A stretch of 64,000 nt of DNA from Timema cristinae (Eukaryota; Arthropoda; Insecta; Phasmatodea; Timematidae): assembly GCA_039000515.1 (NCBI GenBank), contig JBCFYV010000012.1:8925486-8989485 (forward strand), read 5' to 3'. A program made the translations under genes and the position numbers. This document shows positions 26,149-34,334 of the stretch, piece after piece. Position 1 is the first letter of the stretch; every line of letters begins with the position of its first letter. The notes under the pieces were generated by a model. That model did not search any database. It had not been told where the DNA came from and worked only from the letters and a program-made list of their open reading frames with translations.

Positions 26149-29100
26149 CGACGACGACGACGACGACACCTCAAAGAATGTTTTTTATAGATTGCATCTA
26201 GGCTTTTATAATCATTATTTTTTCAAATAGTTACTGTACATTAAGAGAATGGTTATCATCACCTGACCTTCATGTTGCCTACAGTAAACTCCTAACCAAT
26301 CCTACTTTAAATGATTTCCCAACCCGTGTAAGCATTTTGGATCTGAACCCAAAAAATTATCTTAACTAGGTAATGTGCAGCACTTTAAAGTTCAGGTTAA
26401 AGTGACATAGCAGTCTTGACCTCAGTATAAGGCTAGTTTGCATCAGTTTAAACCAACTTGACTATGTTAGAAATTGTTCTATGTTATTAAAAAATATGAC
26501 AAATACTTACTTAAAGTAGTGCAGTTGATCCCAAGACGAAACTTCTCTAAAAGCATTGGATTCTCCCACATCAACTTTAAAAAGTTTAATGGAGCCTAAC
26601 GAGGATGAGGCAATACATGTTGTTTTATTTATGAACTAGAAATGAAATAAAAGAGTATATAATTTTTGGAAATTATTATAGATTTTCAATTTTATATCGG
26701 TAGGCCTGATATAAAAATGAGATATCAAAAACATACTTATTCATGTGAATTAAGCCACTGATTCTTAGATTATTTTCAGTGCCATAATAGTAATAACAGA
26801 AGTTGTACTTAAAAGAAAAATTAAAACTTTAAACCGAAGATTTCATTAAATAGCGTATTGTACAGAACAAATAGGCAGGCACAGTCAATCCGTGTAGGCG
26901 TTGAAAGCACTTCATGCCTAATTTAAGAAAAATAAAACCTTATTTTATGTTTACAAATATCTCACCAAATTAATATATTTTATTTTGTCAACATCTTTGT
27001 TAGAGCTTTCTTTTAGTCAAGAATATGTTTAGGCAAGTGTGAAGTTAAGGTAATGACAAGAATGAGGAGGCCTAGTAAAGCTATAAAGTTGGATGGAGTA
27101 TATGTGAGAAAACTAGAGTGGAAAATATCTAGGAAACTCGTGATTGAGGACAGAGATTGGGGAGTAGAGAGGATCGAATAAGAGGGCAGCAGGGGAGTTG
27201 TTCTATAGGTGTGTAAGAGACCTACTATGGAGAAGAGAAGTTCCCTCTAAGTTTAAGGGCAGACTTTGTATCCATTGTCACAAGTGTGAAAGTGGGAGGA
27301 GAAGAATGGAAGCAATTAAAGGAGTAAGAATGGCGGAAGGAAAGAGAAATATGGAAGCATTATACTATAGTGACCTGGCCACGGGCTGGAAACAGTTGAT
27401 GATTATAGTGATTAATTATTTATTTTTAGCATTGTGTCTTACTACCGTTTGGGTTATATGCTTAAGTACTAAATACACAAATGGGTTAGGAATTGGGAAA
27501 ATGAATTTAGAGGAGCTGAACCCGCATTTGTATGGAGGGAGAGTGTAAAACCATTTAAGAAAAACCACACCAGTTCACCCAATTGAGAATCGAACATCAA
27601 TTTCCCTGTCCTCGGCAGTCTAGCTCAACACAAAACTAGTGTGTTGGCTAACTACGCCACGAGGCGGGTATGATAATGATGATTTGTCAAGTATAAACGT
27701 GGGTTGTTCCCACCATGGAGGGCCTACTAAAAGCCAACTCAAACTTGCTTCCAAACCATTCAATTGGCATGAGGAATGAAAGGGGAGGAAATAGGGTAAG
27801 GTAGTATGCGTTTCTATAGAGAAAAATAATAAAATTTTAAATGCCTCTTGCTGCTGCGGAATATTTTGCCAAAGAAAGAATAGAGTAAAAGATCTATCAA
27901 GTGTTCTTGGTTAATGTTGGTGCAAGCACAGTGTCAGTTTTACATCAGTTGTGTGTTTAGGACTGCTCTAACAAGTCTTCAAATTATTTAAGTTTTTTTT
28001 AATCTTCTATTCTTGGTACCCTATTTATTTTAACTAAGCATAATTTGTATTTATTCAACATGATAATTAAATACATTTATACAACTAAAATTATTTAAAT
28101 ACAGAATTTAAGATTCAAAGATAAAAAAAACTGCCTTGGAACATTTCTACCCTGATCCCACATCCAAAGCTGATTACCCAGCTCTCGAGGCCACCAATTT
28201 CCACTGTAACAATGTTTGCTAAATTGACCCAGGCAAGTACAGTAACCATTACAATGTTGGCACAAGTGAAGATGGCAGTGCCCTAACCAGTTGAAGTATT
28301 TTTAATACCGCATCTTACTATCCATTCAGGTTATACGAGTATCTACTAATTACGTTAATGGTTTTAGGGATTAAGAGGGTGATAATTAGAGGAAGTATAC
28401 CCACATTTGCATAAAGGGTGAGTGGAAAACCTCTTTGAAAAAAAAAATCACCCTCAGTTCACCCAACTGAGATTGAAACCTCAATCTCTCCACTATCGGC
28501 AGTCTAGTGTACAGCGAGAGTAGCGCCTTAGAACATGCAGCCACCAAAGCAGGTAACAGCTTAACTTGGATGAGATTCATTCACAACTAGCAAAATTTAT
28601 ATATTCATCTACTTGTATAATTATGTAGTTTAGAGTCAAACTTAAAGTAGAATATTATGTATTGCCTAATGTTTATTTAATACAACACACTACAGTTTAT
28701 TTCTTGTTGATTATATTGAGACATAGCATTTCTAAAGGAATCTCTTTTACTGCTATCAATATCATAGATCATGATTATAAAATATTTTCATTAGTGGAAT
28801 GATCATTTTTTTCAAACTATGCCTATGTTCATTTTTGCTATCTAATAATTTAAAAGACATTATTAGTCAAGTAAAGTAGGCTAATGGGGCCTACTGTTCC
28901 TAGGAAGATTCAGATGAACAGTTGGGCTAAATAAGTTGGTTGCACCTGGAAGGACATCTTTAAGGAGCAATGAGTGATAGAGTGTAGTTTACCTTGAGTT
29001 CTGTGACATCCCCTGCATATGAAAGAGTACTTATAATGTAAAGGGTAAATGTCCAGATCGTCTTCAACAGGGGGATGTTTCCACAACATCAAATGATTTT

Positions 29101-31078
29101 CCTGAAAACATCATTTGTATTTAATGTCAAAAAATCATACATATAAATTAATGTTCAAAGTTAGATTCTATTTTCTATAAAGCAGAAAATAAAGTAACAA
29201 GGCAAAATAAAAAATCTTTTAATCATACTAAGTAGCAATGCTTAAATTATTATTATTATCACCGCGTCTTACTACCCGTTTGGGTTATACACACTTACGC
29301 TAATGTGTAATGGTAGGGTGATTGTTAGATGAAATGGAGGACCTACATTACAGTTTAACGTGGAATCCGAACCACGGTGGAGGCTTGGCATTCCTCACAT
29401 TCACAAGTTGTGATTAATACACGTCTTGACAGAGGTGAAGGAAGGGTTTGGTAATCATATAAATCTGTGCCGGGACCGAGGATTTAACCCCGGCCGCCAG
29501 CACAAAAGTCTGACACCTTACCCCTAGACCACCAGGTCACCAGCAATGCTTAAATATTGTAAGGAATTTGTGTTTTTAGTTTGTACTTTAATTGAATGAA
29601 AATCAAGCAAGGTTTTGAGTTTGAGTTGAAATTGCAAAGGACTAATTACAAATATTGTTACCATTTACATAAAATTATTCAAGTAAATTTAAAAACATAA
29701 TAAAGGTGATTTTATGAAACGCAATGTTAAAATAATAAATATTTTTAATAGGCCCCCAGTTAATGTTATATTTTACTGAGTGTTGCCTGCATTGATATAA
29801 ATGCTAAGCTACAAGTAGACCTACATGGCTAGCTCATTTTACACAAAAAAACTATGCTTAGTGCTTGAATGCTTATCGATACTTTTCAGCGGCACTTAAT
29901 ATCATTTTTATGCCTTATTTTGAAATAGAGGAAAAATATAGCTCTAATTTGATACCAAAATAAGCCTAACTGGTTGAAAAATAAACGGATGAAGAGGATT
30001 TTTCAAAGTGACATAGACAGTGTGAAACACAGTAGGCCTAACCTAAATCACCCAAAAATAAAAGAATTCTCCTGAGCTCTTATTATAGATCAAAATGTCA
30101 GAAAAATTGAATTTGAAGTTATATGGGTATCTAAAAATAAACATTTTTGAAAAAACCTGAATTGTCAGAATACATGGCAATGGTAATACCAGGTAATCTG
30201 GTGTAGAATGAGCCGATGTGTGTTTGTAGAGTAATAATTATTATTTGGGATAGTTTGAGGTGTACCATGTATTCCCAAATTGAGGTATCCTGTGAATTAG
30301 GTGAGTCAATTTTATTTTATTTTTAAAAGAGAAACATTGGTTTCTTTATGTTTGTATGCAAAATATATGATAAAATAAGGATGTTTTTTAAAAAACATAA
30401 AAAATTACTTAATTTCTCGATATTTTGTTTTCCGTCACCATGTGTCATGTGTTCACATTGCTCACAGGTATCCCGTGACTTAGTTGAGTTATTCTTCATT
30501 TTTATAATAGATACACCATCTGTTTTAATAATTTATATAAAATAGGGATATTTTGTTTGGAAAAAAGTGCATTTAGGCCTATATTGATATTTTGTTTAGA
30601 CCTACTGTACCCGATTTGTGCAATAATATTACTACAGAGGGGACTATAAGATACTTCTAGCATTAATTATTACAAGAATTTATCTTTTAGAGCATTCCTA
30701 ATATACCTTAGCTTATACAGGCTTATATGGCTCAAAATTGGTACATAAGTGCAAATTACTGTAATGACACTAAACAAATTTTTGGGTGAGGGCGGAGGCG
30801 ACGGATGAGCCAGATAACTGGGAGCCCCGCAAACGACGTTTGCCCATGGCCCCATGTCTGTTAAGTGCAGCCCTATGTTGGATTATGTTAGATTACTGAT
30901 CAAAGAAGTGTGTATGTATTTAATTGTAGATGCTACATTGTATTTATGCTTAACCAACCTCATTGTCCCAACTGCCTGTAACAAAAAATTCTGAATCTAC
31001 CAGGTCTTCAGGTTTCCACCTAACTTTATTTATTTTTTCAGATACAAATGTTCCAAAAACTTTATCTTCGTCTGACAT
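11838..31078 (-). CDS. Nup43: Nucleoporin Nup43, eight coding exons (whole gene)
   Basis: Nup43 is a WD40 beta-propeller subunit of the Nup107-160 (Y) complex, the nuclear pore scaffold that also acts at kinetochores in animals. The assembled reading is about 356 residues, close to the 380 of the human protein. Recognisable family segments in order are 'VTGSWDN', '[11 protein letters not shown]', 'GQMKIWDL', '[14 protein letters not shown]', '[13 protein letters not shown]', 'EFWHW' and a C-terminal '[18 protein letters not shown]'. Every exon has a plausible AG acceptor and GT donor, and junction phases agree throughout (0,0,2,1,0,1,1). Two exons need a one-base correction: exon 2 has one base too many in a GGGG run, and exon 4 has one too few in a TTTT run. 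Intact splicing argues against a pseudogene. Introns are 2-8 kb and full of transposons. Confidence 0.93.
12714..13305 (+). pseudogene. Non-LTR retrotransposon fragment (C-terminal RT region)
   Basis: Lies in Nup43 intron 7, antisense to the gene. Across frames it reads '[20 protein letters not shown]' and '[10 protein letters not shown]', then '[20 protein letters not shown]', typical of the region after the RT catalytic core in LINE proteins (TLLYGCExW ... EMRFLRxVxGxTRxDRxRNE). It lacks the N-terminal half and is broken by a frameshift. It looks different from the 9.7-kb LINE. Confidence 0.75.
14160..14232. repeat. Fragment of palindromic family P2
   Basis: 'ACAGGAAAGGTGGATAGAAA' at about 14163 followed by 'ATATGGCTATTACAATGAAA' matches the outer arm of the palindromic repeat at 20484-20970. 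Only about 70 bases are present. A second internal fragment of the same family lies at 16085-16270. Confidence 0.65.
14770..16065. repeat. Two direct copies of an unclassified repeat, first one split by a SINE
   Basis: Copy 1 (about 14770-15500) and copy 2 (about 15530-16065) share, in the same order, 'TTTTATAAAA', 'TTGTTTATAAT', 'TTAATCAAAATC', 'TTAGAGCCAATTTT', 'CCCTTAATTTTA' or close variants, then 'ACAGACAGA', 'AAAAACCACTTTTT', 'CATCAA..ATCTCA' and 'TTTTTTTGACGGTC' or close variants. The 3' motif type is familiar from arthropod interspersed repeats. SINE-B at 15059-15310 interrupts copy 1. A poly-G run lies at 15399-15409. Confidence 0.6.
15059..15310 (-). repeat. SINE-B copy, full length, tRNA-derived
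   Basis: Minus-strand reading begins ACCCGCCTCGGTGGCGTAGT (A box TGGCGTAGTTGG) with B box GGTTCGAATCT, a body, and the 3' tail ACCCGAACGGGTAGTAAGAC. An exact 12-base duplication TTTCACTCTTTA flanks it at 15047-15058 and 15311-15322. Its head differs from SINE-A, but the tail is the same. Confidence 0.9.
16085..16270. repeat. Partial copy of palindromic family P2
   Basis: Contains 'ACATTGCTGCCACTGGACGA', 'TAATAGCTCCCTCTTGAAGA' and 'CATCAGGAGGGAG', which match the left arm of the 20.5-kb palindrome, and ends with the opposite terminus 'AAAAGCCATATTGTG'. It looks like one arm with part of the other end, so it is a deleted derivative. Confidence 0.65.
16505..16841 (-). repeat. Composite SINE (SINE-A placed in SINE-B), copy 1
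   Basis: Positions 16505-16578 are antisense SINE-B body (including the 'CACATTTGCGTTGG' segment). This joins directly to the complex AAT/AAC/ATG-rich tail and then the body of an antisense SINE-A (16579 to about 16830). The head of SINE-A is missing. The same junction and the same tail pattern recur at 25047-25436. Confidence 0.75.
16850..19412 (-). mobile_element. hAT DNA transposon, complete ends, 2563 bp
   Basis: Terminal inverted repeats CAGTGGTTCCCAACCT at 16850 and its complement AGGTTGGGAACCACTG ending at 19412 are identical over 16 bases. An exact 8-base target duplication ATTTAGGA flanks it at 16842-16849 and 19413-19420, as hAT elements produce. It lies in Nup43 intron 7 in the same orientation as the gene. 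Its transposase is broken, so it would depend on another source to move. Confidence 0.97.
17256..19056 (-). pseudogene. hAT transposase pseudogene (ZBED5/SCAND3-like)
   Basis: N-terminal BED-type zinc finger pieces ('[18 protein letters not shown]', then '[12 protein letters not shown]') are separated by a TGA. They are followed by '[10 protein letters not shown]' (first catalytic Asp region), '[20 protein letters not shown]' (second Asp region), '[20 protein letters not shown]', and a C-terminal dimerisation part '[20 protein letters not shown]'. The family usually has TEVRW where TDVRW is seen here. The frame is broken at least three times (between 18466 and 18460, in the overlap near 17916, and near 17528) plus the stop in the finger. 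Intact ends with a dead gene suggest fairly recent insertion and later or parallel decay; part of the breakage could be assembly error. Confidence 0.9.
19694..19816 (-). CDS. Nup43: Nup43 exon 7
   Basis: Encodes '[20 protein letters not shown]' then '[20 protein letters not shown]', the most conserved blade of the family. Acceptor CCTAG, donor GTCAGT, phase 1 at both sides. The intron that follows is about 7.7 kb and contains the complete hAT element and a LINE fragment. Confidence 0.95.
20061..20305. repeat. Palindromic MITE, family P1
   Basis: Left arm 20061-20172 and right arm 20219-20305 are inverted copies sharing TAATTGGTAATAAATA, AAATGGTAGAGCACAAATAA, CACACATCAATATTTT and GATGCTATTATAG. 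The left arm has an extra insertion of about 22 bases. A 46-base loop (20173-20218) separates them. No coding capacity. Confidence 0.85.
20484..20970. repeat. Palindromic MITE, family P2, near full length
   Basis: About 490 bases with two inverted arms of roughly 230 bases meeting in a T/C-rich centre near 20725. Mirrored segments include 'GATAGAAACATATAAAA', 'TTTACAATGAAAAGAAGAA', 'AAGGTAATGGCT' and 'TTGGAACTCA'/'TCGGAACTCA'. Partial copies lie at 14160-14232 and 16085-16270. No coding capacity; transposase source unknown. Confidence 0.85.
21450..21656 (+). pseudogene. LINE fragment, 5' part of an interrupted copy
   Basis: Reads 'GCETWTLRK' and '[16 protein letters not shown]' across frames, the usual region after the RT core. 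It is interrupted by the 449-bp hAT-type element at 21665-22113. Weak matches continue at 22122-22260 ('[14 protein letters not shown]'). Confidence 0.6.
21665..22113. mobile_element. Non-autonomous hAT-type element with internal 83-bp tandem repeats
   Basis: Ends GTAGGCCGTAGCCAG (left) and CAAGACCGTGGTCAG (right, inverted) are similar, and an 8-base duplication GGTGTGGG lies at 21657-21664 and 22114-22121. Inside, three tandem units of about 83-85 bases begin near 21728, 21813 and 21896; each holds 'GGAGGCTAGRAAA' or a variant, then 'AGAAGCT', then 'GTAACATAACCTC' or a variant. It is inserted in a LINE remnant. Confidence 0.7.
22492..22630 (-). CDS. Nup43: Nup43 exon 6
   Basis: Encodes '[20 protein letters not shown]' followed by '[20 protein letters not shown]' and 'SAHTDT'. 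The acceptor is the TAG at 22631-22633; it keeps phase 0 with exon 5. An inner TAG (plus-strand CTA at 22621 region) was rejected because it would shift the frame. Ends in phase 1. Confidence 0.95.
22935..23038. repeat. Partial copy of palindromic family P3
   Basis: Matches one terminal arm of the 8394-8800 palindrome ('TAACCTAGCTATCCTTTCAT', 'GTTGGCTTCCTTCACT', 'TGTTTCTACACTGTCTT'). It lies in Nup43 intron 5, only about 90 bases from exon 5. Confidence 0.75.
23124..23272 (-). CDS. Nup43: Nup43 exon 5
   Basis: Encodes '[20 protein letters not shown]' then '[11 protein letters not shown]' and 'FMLSGDQ'. This aligns by pattern with the 'DSSTLHAVTFL...GQLKIWD...LTGD' blade of Nup43. Donor GTAGGT, phase 0. 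No defect. Confidence 0.95.
23856..23982 (-). CDS. Nup43: Nup43 exon 4, with apparent -1 frameshift
   Basis: Starts with '[12 protein letters not shown]' and, after a break, continues '[20 protein letters not shown]' to 'VKII'. The break is in a TTTT run (plus-strand AAAA at 23947-23950); one missing base restores the frame. The donor GTAAGA after 'ATAATTG' gives phase 1, exactly what exon 5 needs. A GT 13 bases upstream (after CTACCT) was rejected because it breaks the phase. Confidence 0.9.
24455..24664 (-). repeat. SINE-C copy, tRNA-derived
   Basis: Minus-strand reading starts with a tRNA-like head ('CAGTGGTCTTTAGGTGAAG', B box GGGTTCAAACCC) followed by 'TTGAGCGACAAAAATC', 'TTAGCACAA' and 'CCCATGTCGATTGTG'. 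The same order of segments occurs in the copy at 60196-60445 on the plus strand. Related sequence may extend to about 24300, but I cannot match it there. Confidence 0.75.
24764..25538. mobile_element. TIR transposon relic with GCGAGCGAGC subterminal repeats
   Basis: Inverted ends GGGTACGGCCAGACTG (from 24764) and CAGTCTGGCCGAACCC (to 25538) differ at one base. Each end carries clustered GCGAGCGAGCG or CGCTCGC repeats, with a second internal cluster at about 24858-24878. The flanks share only AAA (24761-24763, 25539-25541), so the target duplication is unclear and I do not assign a superfamily. The composite SINE lies inside. No transposase is visible. Confidence 0.75.
25047..25436 (+). repeat. 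Composite SINE (SINE-A placed in SINE-B), copy 2
   Basis: A full SINE-A with A box (GCGGTCTAGGGGTA) and B box (GGTTCAATCC), body and shared tail, then a complex ATG/AAT/AAC-rich tract of about 70 bases, then SINE-B body from 'AACGCAAATGTGG' to about 25436. The tract and the A/B junction match those at 16505-16650 almost base for base. Confidence 0.8.
25900..26035 (+). repeat. 3' end of the resident LINE
   Basis: 'GAGAGGAGAAGAATGGAAGA', 'GGAAGATGAAGGTATTTTAC' and 'GCCACAGGCTGTAAATAGTT' match the last 130 bases of the LINE at 9670-10745. It runs directly into the microsatellite below. Weaker LINE-like sequence may extend upstream to about 25680. Confidence 0.75.
26036..26168. repeat. Trinucleotide microsatellite (TTG, ATG, then ACG)
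   Basis: A short TTG run, then a long ATG run with one interruption, then ACG units. It is the expanded 3' tail of the adjoining LINE copy. Its translation as poly-Asp is an artefact of the repeat. Confidence 0.9.
26511..26635 (-). CDS. Nup43: Nup43 exon 3
   Basis: Encodes '[20 protein letters not shown]' and continues to '[10 protein letters not shown]', matching the WD blade 'FxxxxIVAASSTGxVxVF' of the family. It starts in phase 0 and ends in phase 2, with a strong GTAAGT donor. No defect is seen. Confidence 0.93.
27030..27405 (+). repeat. Internally deleted LINE fragment, same family as 9.7 kb
   Basis: 'GGCCTAGTAAAGCTATAAAG', 'GTGTGTAAGAGACCT', 'TATGGAGAAGAGAAG' and 'GCCACGGGCTGGAAACAG' occur in the same order as in the LINE at 9670-10745, but the middle part is missing. 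It lies in a Nup43 intron, antisense to the gene. Confidence 0.8.
27426..27669 (-). repeat. SINE-B copy inserted near a LINE tail
   Basis: Minus-strand head 'CCCGCCTCGTGGCGTAGTTA' and tail 'AACCCAAACGG' variant identify SINE-B. It follows the TGA-rich tail of the LINE fragment; the sequence after it (ATGATAATGATGATTT) resembles the sequence before it (GATGATTATAGTGATT), a probable imperfect target duplication. Confidence 0.8.
28308..28558 (-). repeat. SINE-B copy, diverged
   Basis: Shares the B-type body ('CCACATTTGCATAAAGGG' on the plus strand) and tail, with a degenerate head ('CTTTGGTGGCTGCATGTTCT' on the minus strand) and B box GGTTTCAATCT. More diverged than the copy at 15059. Lies in Nup43 intron 2-3. 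Confidence 0.75.
28993..29101 (-). CDS. Nup43: Nup43 exon 2, with apparent +1 frameshift
   Basis: Acceptor ...TTTTCAG, donor AAG|GTAAAC. It encodes '[15 protein letters not shown]...YSFIC' in frame with exon 1, then 'DVTELK' in a different frame, in phase with exon 3. The switch lies in a GGGG run at about 29006-29012 (plus strand CCCC). One base too many is the simplest reading: 109 bases where 108 are expected. Confidence 0.88.
29248..29541 (-). repeat. SINE-A copy, full length
   Basis: Full-length copy with intact boxes. An exact 14-base duplication AGCAATGCTTAAAT flanks it at 29234-29247 and 29542-29555. It sits in Nup43 intron 1, about 130 bases upstream of exon 2. Confidence 0.93.
30959..31078 (-). 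CDS. Nup43: Nup43 exon 1 (start codon, residues 1-40)
   Basis: The ATG is at 31078-31076. The 40 residues begin [20 protein letters not shown] and end 'VTGSWDNE', matching the N-terminal pattern of Nup43 (FVSxKIxKxRW ... TGSWDN). The exon ends in phase 0 with a GTTGGT donor, which has the invariant GT but is otherwise weak. Confidence 0.92.
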
Positions 31079-33420
31079 TGTAGTTAAAATATAAAAAGCT
31101 GATAAATTCTGTATTTACAATATTATAATTTATATAGATAGCGCCAAATACTTTAAATTTTACCTTAAAGCTAGGACAGACAAAACAATAAAAATAGTAC
31201 CTAAAAATAAATTCTAGTAGATTTATGTTTTAATATATAAATAGATAGATTTTATAGTCATACTCAAAATCTTGGACCTCAATATTAGAAATTAATTTTT
31301 TTGACTTCCTATAAATAATTTCTAAAAATACACCTTTAGTAATGAATGTGTAAGTTATAAAGGATTATTTAAAGAATCGTTCAAAGATTTAACTTTAAAT
31401 AAATAATAATTAACAATTTTAACTAGTAATAACAAAATTAGAGTGGAAATTAAGAAAGTAACACAGCCGGTAAATGCGTACTATTACTATGTTAGTAAGT
31501 TTATTTAGTTTATTTTCAAGATAAATTAAAGTTTATAATATTCAAAACAATTGTTTAGCCAGTTGTTTTTATGATTGTGAAACATATTATCTTAACTTAC
31601 ATAACGAGAAGAAATTTAGGGTGTGCAAAATATACTACTTAGAAAACTAATTGATCTAAAAAAGAATTAAGATAATGTAGAGCTGAGGAAATTATATAAT
31701 CATCATTATTCATTACTAGGGTCAGTAACATCTTAAAGGTTTTGATGGGAAGGATATACAGATTGGATGGAATAAAGTCCACAGGAAGAGATATATGATT
31801 TACCCAACCCCTGTACCTAAAACTTGGGAGAATTCAGGGGCACTCCTCCAAAACTGGAGTTGGGCTTAAAATTGTTTAAACTAACCACTAACATTAAAAA
31901 TATAAAAGATAGGCCTAGCGTTGTCTCAAAGAAAATTGTTTTATACATCCTCTAAAATCTATGTTTAATAGTCTCAACTCTTTCAAAAAACTTCTAACTA
32001 ATTAGGTAATTTTAACTTCATAGTTTAACTTCAATCCAAACCACTCCATAATTTCATCAGGGTGTTTTTTTTGACAAACACATCTTTAATCAACCTGTAG
32101 ATTGCTTCTGGATAACAACAAAAGATAAGAAGTGCAAGGAAATTTAGGAGAGAAAAAGCTGATATATTAGTATTGGATTACGCTTTGGCTTGTGAGAACA
32201 CGCCACACATAAAATGCATAGTATAAAAGCAAACGATTTCTACGCTGTCATTGATGTTACAAAATATTTACTTTTAGTTTTTGTGTGTAATTAATTTTTA
32301 GAAAAAACTGCTCAGCAATTCTGTGTCCCAATTTAACTTTTTTTTCCATCCATTATTGTTTCCAGCCTGTGGCTTTCCATGACTGGCTGGCTACCCCTGT
32401 CATAGCTTCATATTCCTTATAATCTAAACTACGACTAGGGCAAGCACAAAATCCCGTCCCCTGCCATCAATTTTTTTAAAAGGGTAAACCCATATTTCAT
32501 CGAAGATAAATTTTTCGGCCATGCTAGGAATTTAATTCAGAACCTTAAGCTCAGTAGGCAGAAACGCTTCCAACTGAGCTAAGGTGTCAGATTAAATGAA
32601 ATTAGTTATGGATAAATTTTATTTACGATAGCTTAAGCAAAAATGTACATATATTAAATATTTTCCTCAACGCCTAAAATGCAGGGGTACATTTACGCTT
32701 GGCCTCTGCACGAGCAGACCCGCAGGGGTCTGTTCACCGCCACTTGAAGAAACTAAAAAGTAATCACAAGTAAACCTTATATTAAATTAGAAGAATCAGA
32801 TTGGAGGATAACATTAGAATACATATGAAAGAGACAGTGCGTATAATTAAAACTGGACATAATTATCTCAAGTTAGAATTAACTTTTGTACTCATGGCCA
32901 CAGATTCAATCAAATAACTTAAGGCAGTTCTAAAATCCATTACTTTACTAACATTTTACTTCTGAATGAAGCAAATGCTATTATTGGCACAGTTCAACTA
33001 AGATTTTTTTTAAATTACCAACTATTCTTCAAGTAAAGAGTAATTTTTCAAATTCATACTAATAACCAGAACAGCTACAGTAGCAGATATTTATGCCAAA
33101 TTTAAGAACCACATGCTTGTGTAAATTTTACCTATTCACAAATGAGCCAGTATAGATAAAGATATTGCTCGTGAATTGACCAGCATTTGTAAGGGCTTTA
33201 TTTCATTATGTCAAACAGATTAAGAGTTTCCGTCATTTCTGGAATTATTTCAATTTACAATTCACGCTCAAGCTCTGTTCAAAAAATTATTGTGTATGGA
33301 GAATATCATGATGGTTTTTAAAGGATTGCTAACAGTACCAGGGCATTCAAAATTGAGATTGTCCAGAGAGTTTACAGAAGAATTTGACTGTTAGTTTCTA
33401 GAGAAACTTCTTCACATTGA
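31079..33420. other. Intergenic DNA upstream of Nup43
   Basis: AT-rich. The Nup43 promoter should lie just above 31078, but I see no clear core promoter motif. Apart from a SINE-like element at 32338-32592 no coding segment or RNA gene is recognisable. Confidence 0.5.
32338..32592 (-). repeat. SINE-like repeat with LINE-type 3' tail (SINE-E)
   Basis: The minus-strand head 'TTAGCTCAGTTGGAAGCG' resembles the 5' half of a tRNA including the A box; the B box region (GGTTCTGAATTAAATTCC) is degenerate. The 3' end reads GCCACAGGCTGGAAACA, the same 17 bases as the 3' end of the resident LINE. Single copy in the window. Confidence 0.65.
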
Positions 33421-33422
33421 TG

Positions 33423-34330
33423 AAGTGGCTTAGCTAGAGTTTGTGCCACCCAGGCCGGTCCCTGAGTTTGCCGTCCCTCTCAATAAACAACATACTACAA
33501 CAAAAGGTCAAAACAACGAATAGTAGGGGGGAGGGGAAATACAATTTTTTTTAATGAATTGAGCAGTATAATTTCAGCACTACAATTTTCTTTAAGTTGT
33601 CTAGGAAATTGTTGAAGTTTATTTCATCTGTCAGTTGCTGTTCTATAAACAGTATGGCTAGATTTCCTAACTGTAAGATACTCCTTGTATATTTTAAATA
33701 ATTCTTTATCAATTTTAATTTATAAAAATTCCATTCACAGGTAGCAACAGTAATTATGAGAAAATTCGTGGTAGTATTATATAAACTATTTGAAACTGAG
33801 TTCCCAAGACTGTATTTTGTAATAAACTCCAATTGTTCAGGGGGACTTTCCTTCCATGTCTCTGTTTCGTCTTGTGTAGCAGCAACTGCAATAAAACTCG
33901 GAAGTCTTTTTCTCTCAATGAGGAACTCTTCCTTATTAATGTCATAAAAATCATTATTTGTTTGCTACTCATTTTGTCATCCGAAATATTCAATGGAGTG
34001 AAGAAGGTATAATTCTCAGCAAGAACATGAAGCTGTTGAAAACTGAGAGTAATTTCTTTGATCACTCTATCCAATGAGGAAAACATTTCTCTCAATTCAG
34101 TTTCGTATGCTAATTCAGCATATCATGATTCTTCACTAGCCATTGATATTTTTCTTTCTACATCGACGTTGACACACCATGACAATCCCAAGATCATCAC
34201 ATATTTCTTTGGCATTGGCTATTCAATTGTTAACTATTTCGTCCCTATTTTCAGTTAGAAATCCTTTTAAAGCCTCTAGTTTTATATCAAATTGTTGTAT
34301 GTTCAAACTTTTTGTTAGGAGGTTTTCCTA
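33423..34330 (-). pseudogene. hAT transposase remnant (ZMYM1/TTF-type, C-terminal part)
   Basis: C-terminal dimerisation pieces 'VATCEWNFYKLKLIKNYLKY' and 'LGNLAILFIEQQL' match the 'SCERSFSKLKLIKNYLRS...LAxLSIE' pattern of ZMYM1-like hAT proteins. Upstream pieces are 'ALKGFLTENRDEIVNN' and 'NAKEICDDLGI'. It needs several frame changes. An 'AGTGGCTTAGCTAGAGTTTG' sequence at 33425 fits the left inverted end of such elements; no right end was found. Confidence 0.75.
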
Positions 34331-34334
34331 TGGT

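Noticed and set aside
26033..26230. Open frame encoding poly-Met/poly-Asp
   Set aside because: It is a translated ATG/GAC microsatellite at the tail of a LINE copy.
11838..31078. Calling Nup43 a processed or decayed pseudogene because of its frameshifts
   Set aside because: Introns, splice sites and junction phases are intact and no in-frame stop is seen apart from the two homopolymer slips.
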